IMG/VR virus record: IMGVR_UViG_3300034120_000351
Coordinates: 1-53,614 of that record
Length of the DNA stretch: 53,614 nucleotides
From: a virus
Direction: 5' to 3' (one strand)
The notes under the pieces are model-generated. The model searched no databases, was not told where the DNA came from, and saw nothing but the letters and a program-made list of their open reading frames with translations. Positions 21,788 to 31,272 of the stretch are shown piece by piece (position 1 is the first letter of the stretch; every line of letters begins with the position of its first letter). Made by a program: the position numbers and the translations under genes.

Positions 21788-24408
21788 TATTCAGTTCCTT
21801 CATCAATAGAGGGTGCTGCCGTGTCACGGTAGAGACCTGAGTTGATTTCGTTCAAGCGTTTGCGATGGCGCTCGCTAACAGTCTTGAGCGCGGCATAGCC
21901 GTTCTTCATGATACGTGCGCGTTCTTCTTTACTCTTAGCGCCCAGACCTTGAACGTCTTGCAGGGCTTTACGCTCGTCGTTAGAGATCGCTCCTGGGAAG
22001 GTTGCTTTCAGCTGAGACAAAGCGGCTTTTTCAAGCAAGTTCTCCATCTCACGAGTCGCAGCAACTTTAGGATCTTTTGACCCACCGGCTTCTAGCAACT
22101 TACGCTGAGCAACATCAACCAATGACGTGTCAAAGGTGTTAGGATTCAGCGCGTAAGCCTTCTTCAAATTGATGAGGGCTTGGTCAGTCTGAGCCAGCGT
22201 TTCTTCTGTTTCAGTTTTCAGCTTCAACTCAGGACCGGTCAGTTTAGCCTGTTGGGTCTTCTGGTTTTGGAACTTTTCTTGAGCCAAAGCCAAATTAGCA
22301 GCAGCTGTATTCACACCCGCCAAGGAAGCCGTAATCTGCGCCAGTTTACTCTCAATATTCATATTACCGAGAGCTTCTACGCGCTTCTGATACTCAGGCG
22401 TTCCTGGCTTCAGACCCTCATCTTTCGCCTGCTTACCCGCCGCAGACTGAGGCTCACCGGACTTGATGTAGTCTTTGATGAGTTCAGTAGCGATGGTACG
22501 CTTGTCTTTCATTTCCTCAGCTGACAGCGCTTGCAGGGTGCGGAGGTCATCCTTAGCCGCACCCATCTTCATCTCCTGACCTTTCAAAGCCAGAGCCAGT
22601 TTCTGTTGTCTAGAGGCGCGTTGCTCCTTAGAGTAATCGCCCAGCTCTTTACCAACCATACTCAGGTTTTCAGCAAAATGACCGGTCTTAGTGGGAGCGC
22701 CGAAAGCGGCTGCTAAACGGAAGTACATCTCCGCTTTAGAACTCTTTGCGTCCTCTGGGGTCTTCATAGAATCTGACAACAGCTTAGCAAAAGCGTCGCT
22801 CTCAGCCTTAGCGCTAGCGCGGGCGGCTTTGAGTTCTGCGCCGTATGCGCCATCTTTCGGACCGTACGCAGCGAGCAGGGCTTGAATGTTACCCATGCGC
22901 TCATCACCGAGCATCGCTGGAGGCTTCGGAATCTGAGGTTGAGCTACAGCTGCCGGAGCCATAGGCGCGGGAGCGGTGTTCATAGCAATAGTCGCCAGAG
23001 GCGCTTTAGCTGGCTCCATCACAACTGGCGGGGGAGGGTTAGCCATGTCAACAGGGCTAATCTCAACTGGGGCGCGGTCGCGCTCTTGGCGAGCGAGAAA
23101 ATCTGCTTCTTCCTCAGCGCTTCCGTAGCCGCTAGGTAAGCTCACGCTACCGGCGGTTTGATAATGTGTTTTCACTTGACCACCTTTAGCGTATGCTGCA
23201 GAACTCCAGTCATCATAACCTTTGATACCTCCGCCACCACCGCCACCGAAGTTGAAGTCGCTTCCGCTGAAATCATAATTACTATCAAATGAACTGCCGC
23301 CGAAATCAGAAGGATCAACGGCGACGAAATCGCTACCGGTATCGGTGGTCACCGCAGGGGTATCCGTTACAAGGTACTTGTCAAACTCTTCTGGCAATTC
23401 TTCTTGATTTTTAATCAATCCTCTTGACGGACCAACTTCTACGAAATCAGGGTCATCCCAGAAAGACTTGTCTTCTTTCGGAGTCTCGACTGTGAAGTCT
23501 GGCAACTCAAGGGGGAACTCAGGAGTGATCAATGGAATATTGTTCGGGTCAACAACGTCGTCAGGGATAGTGCTAATTATCGGTTTCGTGTAAATTGATG
23601 GTGTTTCAACCACCGGATCAACAACTGGGTCAACAACAGGGTCAACGACCGGATCTACCACGGGATCAACAACTGGGTCAGGAATCACGGGATCTACCAC
23701 GGGGTCGACCACCGGATCAATCACCGGATCAACCACAGGATCCACAACTGGATCAATTACCGGTGGTAAAATCGGCGGTAAAACAACCGGAGGCGGGGTT
23801 ACCACAGGAGGTTCAACAACCGGAGGTTGTACAATCGGAGGAACCACGGGAGGAACTACGGGAGGTGTTTGAGTGCCGTACTTAGGCGCTTGCAACACGT
23901 TGCCCCAACGATTCTGAGTTGCGTTGTAAATGTCTTGAGCGCCGATACCGTACTTGTCCGCGTACGCATTGATAGCGCTAGAATAAGCCGTAGGGTTCTG
24001 AGCAGCCCAGTCTTGAATGTTTTTGTTGAACTGCTTAACACCCATCCCTGAGCCGGTCTCAACATTCACGTCAGGTCTAGTTGCCCATTGCAACGCGGCG
24101 GACTTAGGTTCGTTACCGGTCTGGAACTGAGATTGCATGTACATCGGGGTGTTCATCAAACGAGTTTGATATTCCTTCTTGTACGCGTCATACGCCGCGT
24201 TGTCAGCAGGCGCGTTAGCTTTGTCAACATTGTACTTGCTTAGCAGCGCGTCGTAATCAGCTTGCGCAGTAGCTAACTTATCACCCGTCAGCGTGTCTGT
24301 GGCAACTGGGCGCGTGCCAGGATCAACCGGAGTCGCACCTGAGTAGTTGATTCTACCAGGAGTACCAACTCCGTACTGCTGCATTATTCTGTTTAATTCA
24401 AAGCCCAT
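21787..24408 (-). CDS. probable internal virion protein with Asp-Pro-Val repeats (873 aa)
   Basis: In order: residues 1-180 polar; 190-290 a Pro/Val-rich segment with DPVV repeated about a dozen times; 300-390 acidic and Gly-rich; an AAYAKGGQV motif near 405; a Pro/Ala linker at 450-500; and a long charged helical C-terminus of about 350 residues. It sits between two other ejection-type proteins and probably has the same fate. The rigid DPVV rod suggests an extended spacer. Function inferred. Confidence 0.62.
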   Translation of the reverse strand: MGFELNRIMQQYGVGTPGRINYSGATPVDPGTRPVATDTLTGDKLATAQADYDALLSKYNVDKANAPADNAAYDAYKKEYQTRLMNTPMYMQSQFQTGNEPKSAALQWATRPDVNVETGSGMGVKQFNKNIQDWAAQNPTAYSSAINAYADKYGIGAQDIYNATQNRWGNVLQAPKYGTQTPPVVPPVVPPIVQPPVVEPPVVTPPPVVLPPILPPVIDPVVDPVVDPVIDPVVDPVVDPVIPDPVVDPVVDPVVDPVVDPVVDPVVETPSIYTKPIISTIPDDVVDPNNIPLITPEFPLELPDFTVETPKEDKSFWDDPDFVEVGPSRGLIKNQEELPEEFDKYLVTDTPAVTTDTGSDFVAVDPSDFGGSSFDSNYDFSGSDFNFGGGGGGGIKGYDDWSSAAYAKGGQVKTHYQTAGSVSLPSGYGSAEEEADFLARQERDRAPVEISPVDMANPPPPVVMEPAKAPLATIAMNTAPAPMAPAAVAQPQIPKPPAMLGDERMGNIQALLAAYGPKDGAYGAELKAARASAKAESDAFAKLLSDSMKTPEDAKSSKAEMYFRLAAAFGAPTKTGHFAENLSMVGKELGDYSKEQRASRQQKLALALKGQEMKMGAAKDDLRTLQALSAEEMKDKRTIATELIKDYIKSGEPQSAAGKQAKDEGLKPGTPEYQKRVEALGNMNIESKLAQITASLAGVNTAAANLALAQEKFQNQKTQQAKLTGPELKLKTETEETLAQTDQALINLKKAYALNPNTFDTSLVDVAQRKLLEAGGSKDPKVAATREMENLLEKAALSQLKATFPGAISNDERKALQDVQGLGAKSKEERARIMKNGYAALKTVSERHRKRLNEINSGLYRDTAAPSIDEGTE
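23608..23762. repeat. 12-base coding repeat for Asp-Pro-Val-(Val/Ile)
   Basis: About twelve tandem copies of a 4-residue unit, DPVV with occasional DPVI, within the 873-residue protein. Codon variants differ between copies (GATCAACAACTGG, GTCAACAACAGG and so on on the plus strand), so the array is old enough to have diverged silently. Confidence 0.75.
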
Positions 24409-24417
24409 ATTTACTCC

Positions 24418-26187
24418 TTAACCGCCGAGGTTGTTCAGACCTTTGTACGTATAGAGACCGGTGGCCAGCTGAGACAGCGGCGAAGGTGAATACGTAGCGC
24501 CGGTTGTGGTGCCAGTGTTAGTCGTAACTTGCGGTGTGATTGGAGCCATGCCGCGAATCTGCGTATTGAGCCAATCCATTTGCTGCTTAGGATAGTTCTG
24601 CTGGTTGACGAACTGTTGCTGAGCAGCGTTGAGTTGCTGCTGCATTTGATTCTGCTGAGCCGCGCCCGCACCTTCAAGCGCCGCCACATCAGCTGAACGC
24701 ATAGCTTGCTCTTGCTGTTGCATGTTAGCGAAGTTCTGCAACGCAGACATCTGACGCTGGTAATCTTGAGCCTGAGCCGCCTGAGTAGCCTGAGCAGCGG
24801 TGAGACCGAACTGCTGTTGAGCTTGACCCGCACTGGTTTGCATCTGACCCAAGTTACCCAACTGAGACATCTGCTGGGCAGTGAGCTGACCTTGTGTTTG
24901 ACCGAGGTTGGTCAGGTTCTGTTGTTGCTGGCTTGTCAACTGACCGGTGGTCTGACCGAGGTTGGTCAAAGCCGAAGCCTGCTGCCCTGTCAGCTGACCA
25001 GCGGTTTGACCGAGGTTAGCCAACGCAGAAGCCTGCTGGCCAGAAAGTTGACCTTGTGTTTGACCGATGTTAGCTAGCGCTGAAGCCTGCTGACCGGTCA
25101 ACTGACCTTGAGTCTGTGCGAGGTTACCATACTGAGCACCGCCCTGAAGCACGCGAGAGAGGTCTGCGCCGGAAATACTACCGACCGTACCAGCCAACTG
25201 CGCTTGACGTGCGAGGTCTGCCTGAGAAGCACTGAGAGCCTGCCCGTAGCCTTGGTTAGCCAGTTGAGCCTGTTGGTTCAACACAGCTTCCTGAGTGTCG
25301 CGCAGAGCACGACTACCGAACTCGCCCATACGTGAGCCGCCGAACTGACCAGCTTTGATGAATGCGTCGGAGACGTTAGGTAGCAGGTTCTCACTGAGGT
25401 TGCGACCCGCCTGCTTAGCGAGCACATCCATAACCCCGCCTTGGTAGGGTGACATGTATTGGTTGATGCCGCCCGCAGCAGATTGAGCCGCTGCTGTGAG
25501 GTACGGATTAGCCGCGCTCAATGCTCGGTCAGAAAGCGCCTCTGCGGTCGTTTGACCGGCTTGGCTCATGTAAGGTTGAGCAGCGTTATAAATGTTACCC
25601 GCCGCAGTAGCGGCTTGGTTCATGTAAGGTTGAGCCGCGCCCGTGATGTTTCCGGCGGCGGTTCTAGCTTCGCCCAAATAAGGTTGCGCCGCACCCATGA
25701 TGTTGCCCGCCGCTAAGCCCGCTTGCGTCAACGAAGGTTGAGCAGCACCTACGGCATCCATCGCCATCGCTTTTGACAGCGCCGGTTGACCCGCCGCTAC
25801 GATGTCCATCTTACCCGCTCTGTCAAAATACCCTTGACCCGCGTCTAAGTTTTTACCGACTAAATCTTGACGCAAATACTGACTTTGCGCCTGCTTCAAC
25901 GCATCAGCCGTACCTTTACTGCCGAAGTCGTACATTCCGGACTGAGCTTTGTCAAGGTCACCCTGATAGAAACCTTGATTAGCTTGAACCTGCTTGTACG
26001 CTTGCTGTTGCAGAGGTGACAATTCAGCCACAGTGGGCATGTCATACGACTGGTAAGGCGCGTTGGCGATGTTCTGTGCCACTTGAATCTGATTGTAAAT
26101 CGCGTCCTGCATCCACTTAGGAGTCTCAGTGGATGACGTAGTGTAAGACGTAGCGGTCTGAGGCGACCCTTGGAATAAGCTGCCCAT
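24418..26187 (-). CDS. probable internal virion/ejection protein, Gln/Ala-rich with 18-residue repeats (589 aa)
   Basis: A helical protein of very biased composition. The N-terminus (MGSLFQGSPQTATSYTTSSTE ...) looks like that of other phage virion-associated proteins of this type. A first set of 18-residue repeats carries AAQPYxxxAxTAAGNI. A second set of five carries NLGQTQGQLTGQQASALA. The remainder is Q-rich. The composition suits a protein that unfolds and passes through the tail. Function inferred from position beside the other large late proteins. Confidence 0.65.
   Translation of the reverse strand: MGSLFQGSPQTATSYTTSSTETPKWMQDAIYNQIQVAQNIANAPYQSYDMPTVAELSPLQQQAYKQVQANQGFYQGDLDKAQSGMYDFGSKGTADALKQAQSQYLRQDLVGKNLDAGQGYFDRAGKMDIVAAGQPALSKAMAMDAVGAAQPSLTQAGLAAGNIMGAAQPYLGEARTAAGNITGAAQPYMNQAATAAGNIYNAAQPYMSQAGQTTAEALSDRALSAANPYLTAAAQSAAGGINQYMSPYQGGVMDVLAKQAGRNLSENLLPNVSDAFIKAGQFGGSRMGEFGSRALRDTQEAVLNQQAQLANQGYGQALSASQADLARQAQLAGTVGSISGADLSRVLQGGAQYGNLAQTQGQLTGQQASALANIGQTQGQLSGQQASALANLGQTAGQLTGQQASALTNLGQTTGQLTSQQQQNLTNLGQTQGQLTAQQMSQLGNLGQMQTSAGQAQQQFGLTAAQATQAAQAQDYQRQMSALQNFANMQQQEQAMRSADVAALEGAGAAQQNQMQQQLNAAQQQFVNQQNYPKQQMDWLNTQIRGMAPITPQVTTNTGTTTGATYSPSPLSQLATGLYTYKGLNNLGG
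24856..25125. repeat. five 54-base repeats (18 residues each)
   Basis: Five tandem units begin with N-(L/I)-(G/A)-Q-T-x-G-Q-L-x-x-Q-Q and run without a break in the 589-residue protein. An 18-residue period equals five helical turns, so the repeats may stack as one long amphipathic helix. Confidence 0.8.
25510..25740. repeat. second repeat set, AAQPY / AAGNI units
   Basis: Four or five units of about 18 residues share AAQPYxxxAxxAAGNI in the same protein. The period equals that of the other set, which suggests that both grew from one ancestral helix. Confidence 0.65.
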
Positions 26188-27998
26188 TATGCAACTCCTT
26201 TCAAATAGCTGAGTGGTGACTTAGCGTTAGGGCTAAATTTACCCTTTGCCAACGCTTTACCTTTGTGTGAACGGATGCTTCCGCGCATAGCGTCGAGGCG
26301 TTTAGCTCCCTCTTTGTTAGAGCCATCACCGAGCATTGCAACTGTTTCTGCGTCAATCACGTATTCACCATCTGAGAGTTTAGCATCAATGGTGTCTGCT
26401 CGACCAGAACCTGCTCCTTGAGCGAATCGGGCAACAGCTGACAGAGCGCCACCTTGTGCCAGTTTTGGCGGATTGGTGGTCGCGGTTTGCATATTATAAG
26501 CGCCAGAAGTGATTTTTGGCCAACTCCGCGCCATGTATTCAGTCAGGCTCACGTTGTTTGCGTTGGCGTCGCTTTGCAGCTTGTTCCAGTCCCAGCTGAT
26601 TGAGGGGCGGTTAAAGTACTCCTGCTGCTCGGGCGACATCTTACTGACCGCCTGTTGAACCTGCGGAGGAGCGCTACCGAGACTACCTAAAAGCGTAGCG
26701 CCCATCAGCACGTTCTTCATTGATAAGGGGTTGCTAGAACCGGCTGTCGGCGCTGTTGTTTTGAGTTGCGCGAGGGGTGACTGAGGGGTCGTAGAAAGAC
26801 CACTACCCATGTCTTGACCGCCGAAACCTTGCGGTGCTACCGGCGCGGCTGGATTTGTCAAAGAATAATCAACTGCGAAGCTGTCCGGACCTTTGTAACC
26901 GGTCTGCCCTGTCAAATAGTTTGTAGTACCGTAACCGGCTTCGGGCACGCCGCTGTATGAATAATCGCTACCCTTGGGCATCTTCAGACCTTCAACTACC
27001 GCGTCAGAAGGTTTCAGACCCATGTTGCTGTTCTGTGTTTGAGCAGGGCGAGACATGCTGGTCGCCAGACCCGCCAAACCGCCGCCGATGATAGCGGACT
27101 TGGGGTCATAACCGGCAGCAATCATGTTACCGAACTGCTTACCACCCGCACCGAACGCTGCACTGCCCGTCAGATCGCCGAGCTGTTGACCAGCGTAAGA
27201 CCCGAGAGCGCCTGTAGCCGCGCCCTTCAAGAAGCCTTGACCGGTAGCCATACCCATACCGCCGCCCACGAGCGCGTTGCCGAGAACATTTTGGCCAGCT
27301 GTGCCTAAATTTAACCCTAAGCTACTGTTAACCGCTGAACCTGCGGCTTCACCTAGACCGCCGCCTAAACCACCCAACACCGCGCCCTTAAGCGGGTCGC
27401 CGCCAGTCAAAGCAGCCGTACCGCCACCGATAACTGCACCGCCCACCATCGTGGCGGCTGTACCGGTAAAGCCAAGAGAAGCACCAATTGCCGTACCCGC
27501 ACCAGGAACGATGAAGTCCAAAGCGATAGGAAGCGCGACGGCGAGAAACTTTTTGAACCAGCTGTACTCGGGGTATCCTGTTTGTGGATTTATAGTACCC
27601 GCACCACCCATACGCTTGAGCATAGCGGCTTCACGCGGATTGATGTGCGCTAACATGGTGTCGCCGTGGCGACCCATAGAAGCTAGACCGCCTTTAGCAA
27701 AACCTTTCTGCTTAGTACGCTCTTGCATTCCGTACAAAAGAACGAGCAGGGAGATGATAACTATGGGGTCAAACTGCGCAGGGAGATCACCCTCCTCAAC
27801 CATGTCATCTTTGATGGCTGAAGCTAAGATCTCTTCATAATTCTCAGGGTGATTGAGCGCAAACTCGAGCATCTGGACTAATTCATCCAAGCCCTCACCC
27901 GTGATCGGCATATCACCGATTTGATTCTCAAGCGTTAAAACCGCTTTTGAGAACCGAGGGTCGTTCTTCGCAATTTCAAGAATTTGCTGCTTATCCAT
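26187..27998 (-). CDS. probable internal virion protein with Gly-rich membrane-like core (603 aa)
   Basis: The N-terminal 110 residues are helical and include a hydrophobic stretch (IVIISLLVLLYGMQ). A GFAKGGLASM motif lies near 118. Residues 160-330 are a long Gly/Ala-rich hydrophobic region like those of phage ejection proteins. The C-terminus holds KLAQGGALS and a LSDGEYVIDAETVAMLGDGS block, a motif seen at the ends of other phage virion proteins of unknown role. It lies just after the 75-residue WA-repeat gene. Confidence 0.62.
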   Translation of the reverse strand: MDKQQILEIAKNDPRFSKAVLTLENQIGDMPITGEGLDELVQMLEFALNHPENYEEILASAIKDDMVEEGDLPAQFDPIVIISLLVLLYGMQERTKQKGFAKGGLASMGRHGDTMLAHINPREAAMLKRMGGAGTINPQTGYPEYSWFKKFLAVALPIALDFIVPGAGTAIGASLGFTGTAATMVGGAVIGGGTAALTGGDPLKGAVLGGLGGGLGEAAGSAVNSSLGLNLGTAGQNVLGNALVGGGMGMATGQGFLKGAATGALGSYAGQQLGDLTGSAAFGAGGKQFGNMIAAGYDPKSAIIGGGLAGLATSMSRPAQTQNSNMGLKPSDAVVEGLKMPKGSDYSYSGVPEAGYGTTNYLTGQTGYKGPDSFAVDYSLTNPAAPVAPQGFGGQDMGSGLSTTPQSPLAQLKTTAPTAGSSNPLSMKNVLMGATLLGSLGSAPPQVQQAVSKMSPEQQEYFNRPSISWDWNKLQSDANANNVSLTEYMARSWPKITSGAYNMQTATTNPPKLAQGGALSAVARFAQGAGSGRADTIDAKLSDGEYVIDAETVAMLGDGSNKEGAKRLDAMRGSIRSHKGKALAKGKFSPNAKSPLSYLKGVA

Positions 27999-28010
27999 TT
28001 GTCACTCCAA

Positions 28011-28238
28011 TTAAGACAGCGACTGCGCAAATCGCTCAGCCCAGTCACGCCAATCATCAAAGTCGTAAGGTAGAGGAAAGTTCCTACCTAGCGACGTATT
28101 ATTTAAAAACTGCATAGCCCAGTTCTGCCAGTCATCACCGTCCAACCGACTGAGCGCCCCGTAGCTGTCCAGATCGAGCGCGATCTGATCAGCCCAGTCA
28201 TGTAGCGACATGTACGAGGGGCGCGTGATCGTGGTCAT
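28011..28238 (-). CDS. small WA-repeat protein (75 aa)
   Basis: Three similar segments occur in 75 residues: LHDWADQI, DDWQNWAMQF and DWRDWAERFA. The internal repeat suggests a small helical bundle. It lies between the gp10-like tail protein, which it overlaps by 4 bases, and the ejection-type proteins, so a virion role is plausible. Confidence 0.66.
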   Translation of the reverse strand: MTTITRPSYMSLHDWADQIALDLDSYGALSRLDGDDWQNWAMQFLNNTSLGRNFPLPYDFDDWRDWAERFAQSLS

Positions 28239-30070
28239 CCGAGCACCGTCCTGTCGCCGGAATCAACGTGTCCGATGATCTGACCCATCTGGTAATTGCC
28301 ACCCACAGCGTTTGACTCAAAGCGCACGCGCAACTCACGGCGCTGCTCTTTAAGCATCACGATCTGCTGATAAGGCTCTGTGGCGGTTTCAGGGAATGAG
28401 AACACGCTGCTGTAAACTTCAGGCGCTCGGGCGTTAGCGCGACCGGTGACTTGAACTGTCATCGGACCGTTCTGAATGAAGTCAGGCTCAATCTCCGTAA
28501 TACGCAAGTATTCGTTCTTACCCTGCGGCAAAGATGACAAGTCGGCTGTTTCAAAATAAGATTGAATCGGCAGGGTGGACTGACCTTCAACTTCGTCAAC
28601 ACCTTGCTCATGAATCCAGACGCGGTAACCACTTGCCGTCGGAATGCAATCCGTCAGCAGAGGCGCGGCGAAGCCGTTATTGTAACCGCCAGAAGCTCGA
28701 CCGGAAGCGGGCAGCGCCGTGTCATACCAAGAGTTCTCACGCACATTGTAAATAATGGCGTGGGTGCATTCTGTCGCGTCGTCGCGAGGGTAGCACCACC
28801 AGATTTCACCAAAGTGCGGGACTTTGAACGCGAATACTTTTGCCCTCTGACCTTCGTTAATGTTGTCAAAGAAATAGTTCAGATTCATCTGGTTAGGCAC
28901 TTCACGCACCACGCCGTTGAACATCAGGAAGCGGTCAACGCCTGCCCAGAAAAACACGCCATCATAATCAACCACGCAGTCGGGTGACATGATAGAAGTG
29001 TCCGTTGCGATTGTGTCAAACTGGAACACAGTTGCGCCGCCCGTAAAAGTTGCACGAATCACAGCGTCGTAAGCCCAGAACAAACCCGCAGGTGCGGAGC
29101 CTGAACCGGCGCGCAGCGGCATACCTTTGATAATTTTCTGTCCCCAAACTCGGGCGATACCTGATCCGGAGCCGCTCAGGTCAGTGAAGTCGCCGGCAAC
29201 AGACCAGCCGACAATACCCGCTGTACCGTAGTAAAACAGGTAGGGAAACAGCATCACAATACCGCCAGTGGTATTAGCGCCAGCAGGGAGGGGAATTTCA
29301 ACTAAGGGCGCAGTCCCTAGAATATCGCCGTAGAAAATCTGACCGCCGGTGTCGTTACAAATACATTCTAAATTAGGAGCTACGTGCGCGATTAACGAGT
29401 TGTTAGTCGTTGATGCGTCGTACGCGGTCTGGAACATCCATTGATTGTTATCGCTGACCGTCAAAGCGTCTAAGCCACCAGACATGTCGGTCACAGCGGT
29501 CGTGATAGTTGTCGTGTTAGCCACAACGACGAATCCGTTAGTAGCCTGCCCGACAGATGAGGCGGTGATTGTGATGACCGCGCCCACCGCGACTGCCGTG
29601 TAGTCAGGCGTAGACGCGTAAGCGTTGATATTCGCAGCAACGGCGGTGGCGGTCGTCGGTAAGTCAGTCGTGAACGAAACAGAGCCGGAGGTGATTGTTA
29701 CGCCGTTGACGGTGATGTTGTTAACTGATCCCGCGCCACCACCTGTCAGTGTGACAGAGCCGGTCGCGCTGACACCCACAGGTGTACGGTCGCTGATGAC
29801 AGAGCTATTTTTAGTGCTGTCAATCGTGAAGCGCTCAACAGTAGATGACCCCGCTGAGTGGCAATACTGTAAACCTTGTTGAGTAAAGCTGTTAAAACCC
29901 CTAGAGATTTCGGTCAGGTACTTGTTGATTGAACGATACCCTGCGATTTTTCTAGGAAGCCCGCGCTGAAACCGAACCCACTGCCCATCAATGTAGAAGT
30001 CACCTTCATACCTAGTACCGTCCCGCTTGATACCAGGTAGAGATTTTAGGACAATTGTAGATTCAGGCAT
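28235..30070 (-). CDS. tail hub / DNA stabilisation protein, P22 gp10-like (611 aa)
   Basis: The start resembles the P22 gp10 family (LPGIKRDGTRYEGDFYIDGQ, then W-RF-RGLPRKIAGYRSI). This family closes the tail channel and holds packaged DNA. Residues 100-200 look like an inserted Ig-like beta domain (GVTITSGSVSFTTD ...). The remainder has the beta-propeller-like WAG-D--L--NG pattern. Its ATG overlaps the stop of the upstream gene (TGATG). Confidence 0.75.
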   Translation of the reverse strand: MPESTIVLKSLPGIKRDGTRYEGDFYIDGQWVRFQRGLPRKIAGYRSINKYLTEISRGFNSFTQQGLQYCHSAGSSTVERFTIDSTKNSSVISDRTPVGVSATGSVTLTGGGAGSVNNITVNGVTITSGSVSFTTDLPTTATAVAANINAYASTPDYTAVAVGAVITITASSVGQATNGFVVVANTTTITTAVTDMSGGLDALTVSDNNQWMFQTAYDASTTNNSLIAHVAPNLECICNDTGGQIFYGDILGTAPLVEIPLPAGANTTGGIVMLFPYLFYYGTAGIVGWSVAGDFTDLSGSGSGIARVWGQKIIKGMPLRAGSGSAPAGLFWAYDAVIRATFTGGATVFQFDTIATDTSIMSPDCVVDYDGVFFWAGVDRFLMFNGVVREVPNQMNLNYFFDNINEGQRAKVFAFKVPHFGEIWWCYPRDDATECTHAIIYNVRENSWYDTALPASGRASGGYNNGFAAPLLTDCIPTASGYRVWIHEQGVDEVEGQSTLPIQSYFETADLSSLPQGKNEYLRITEIEPDFIQNGPMTVQVTGRANARAPEVYSSVFSFPETATEPYQQIVMLKEQRRELRVRFESNAVGGNYQMGQIIGHVDSGDRTVLG

Positions 30071-31272
30071 CAGAACGTCCCACCTACGACCACATTAGCG
30101 GGTGCGATACCTAGCGCAGCCCATGCCGCCGCTTCGTCAGTCGCGGTGAAAATAGCCGTACCCACGGAAGTCCCGCCGAGGTTGATCAAAGCCGCGCCTG
30201 CGTTTGTAGCCCCTGTACCACCCTGCGCGACAGAAATCGGATAGCTCGCGACTCGTGTGTCCGCGTTAACAACATCACTACCGTTACAATAATAAATTCC
30301 GCGAGAGCCTTGAGTAACGGCGATACCCGCACCGGCTGAAGTTTTAACCGTCAGTGTGTAAGCGCCGGTGGTCGCGTTGTCAACCCAATACTGCTGAACA
30401 GTTGAAGGGACAACCACGTTACGATTACCGGTTAACGTGCCGGTGAATTTATAAACAATACGGTTTAGCTCCGAACCGCTCAGCGTGTAAGTGCCGCTTC
30501 CTGCAATGTCGACCACCGTATAGTCAAAAACAAAAACCGAAGCCTGACCGAACCCTAATGTGTAAAAGTTAGTCCCGTCACTGATAATTACGGATGACTC
30601 ACTGGGTTGGTAATCTTTAGTTGCAGCCCCGTCAATCGTGTTGATGCCTGAAGGGGTGACCGTAACTTGACCGCCACCCGAGTTACGCAGGTACATGAAC
30701 CAGTCGTTACCGACCGTAGCAGCGCTAGGTAGCGTCAACACGCCTGAGCCTGAGCCGGTCCACAAATACATCTTGGCGCGGTCAGCTGTACCCGCCGTGT
30801 AATTCGTGTTGAACTGTGTAATAGGTACGGATTGAGACAACAGCGTACCAACCGCGACAATACCAGTACCCGCGAGAGCAGAAGCGTTGGCGTTAGAAAC
30901 TGTAGCGCCGAACTGGAGCGTTTCCCACAAGCCGTTCGTAGTTGTGTTGCTCGTCAAATAGACTTGCCAAACTGTGCCCGCAGCGATAGAAGCAACCTGC
31001 GTACCGCCCGCGTTTTTGACTATGAAAGTGTAAGCGCCTTGGTTGTTAAACAGGATCGTGTTACCTGTGCCGCTCTTCTGCGCATCTGGCAGGAAGATTG
31101 ACCAACCTGACGTAGATTCCGTCACGTCAATAATGCGGGTTGCTAAGTTCGTGTTAGTAGAGGTTTCCTCTGGCCAACTCAAAACAATATCGGCGGTCAG
31201 CGTGACTGCGCTGTAGCTGATTTCGCTCGGGTAGATGTTCGCTCCACCAAAGACGTCGTTATAGATAGGCAT
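30070..31272 (-). CDS. tail fibre or virion structural protein (400 aa)
   Basis: A beta-rich, Gly/Thr/Ser-rich protein with SVAQGGTGATNAGAA near the C-terminus, a motif common in tail fibres and collar proteins. It ends in VVVGGTF. It lies between an adaptor-like gene and the gp10-like gene, which suggests a fibre or appendage attached at the tail hub. No enzymatic domain is visible. Confidence 0.65.
   Translation of the reverse strand: MPIYNDVFGGANIYPSEISYSAVTLTADIVLSWPEETSTNTNLATRIIDVTESTSGWSIFLPDAQKSGTGNTILFNNQGAYTFIVKNAGGTQVASIAAGTVWQVYLTSNTTTNGLWETLQFGATVSNANASALAGTGIVAVGTLLSQSVPITQFNTNYTAGTADRAKMYLWTGSGSGVLTLPSAATVGNDWFMYLRNSGGGQVTVTPSGINTIDGAATKDYQPSESSVIISDGTNFYTLGFGQASVFVFDYTVVDIAGSGTYTLSGSELNRIVYKFTGTLTGNRNVVVPSTVQQYWVDNATTGAYTLTVKTSAGAGIAVTQGSRGIYYCNGSDVVNADTRVASYPISVAQGGTGATNAGAALINLGGTSVGTAIFTATDEAAAWAALGIAPANVVVGGTF

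Noticed and set aside
23608-25740. CRISPR-like repeat arrays
   Set aside because: The repeats are in frame within long coding regions, have no unique spacers and vary silently, so they are protein repeats.
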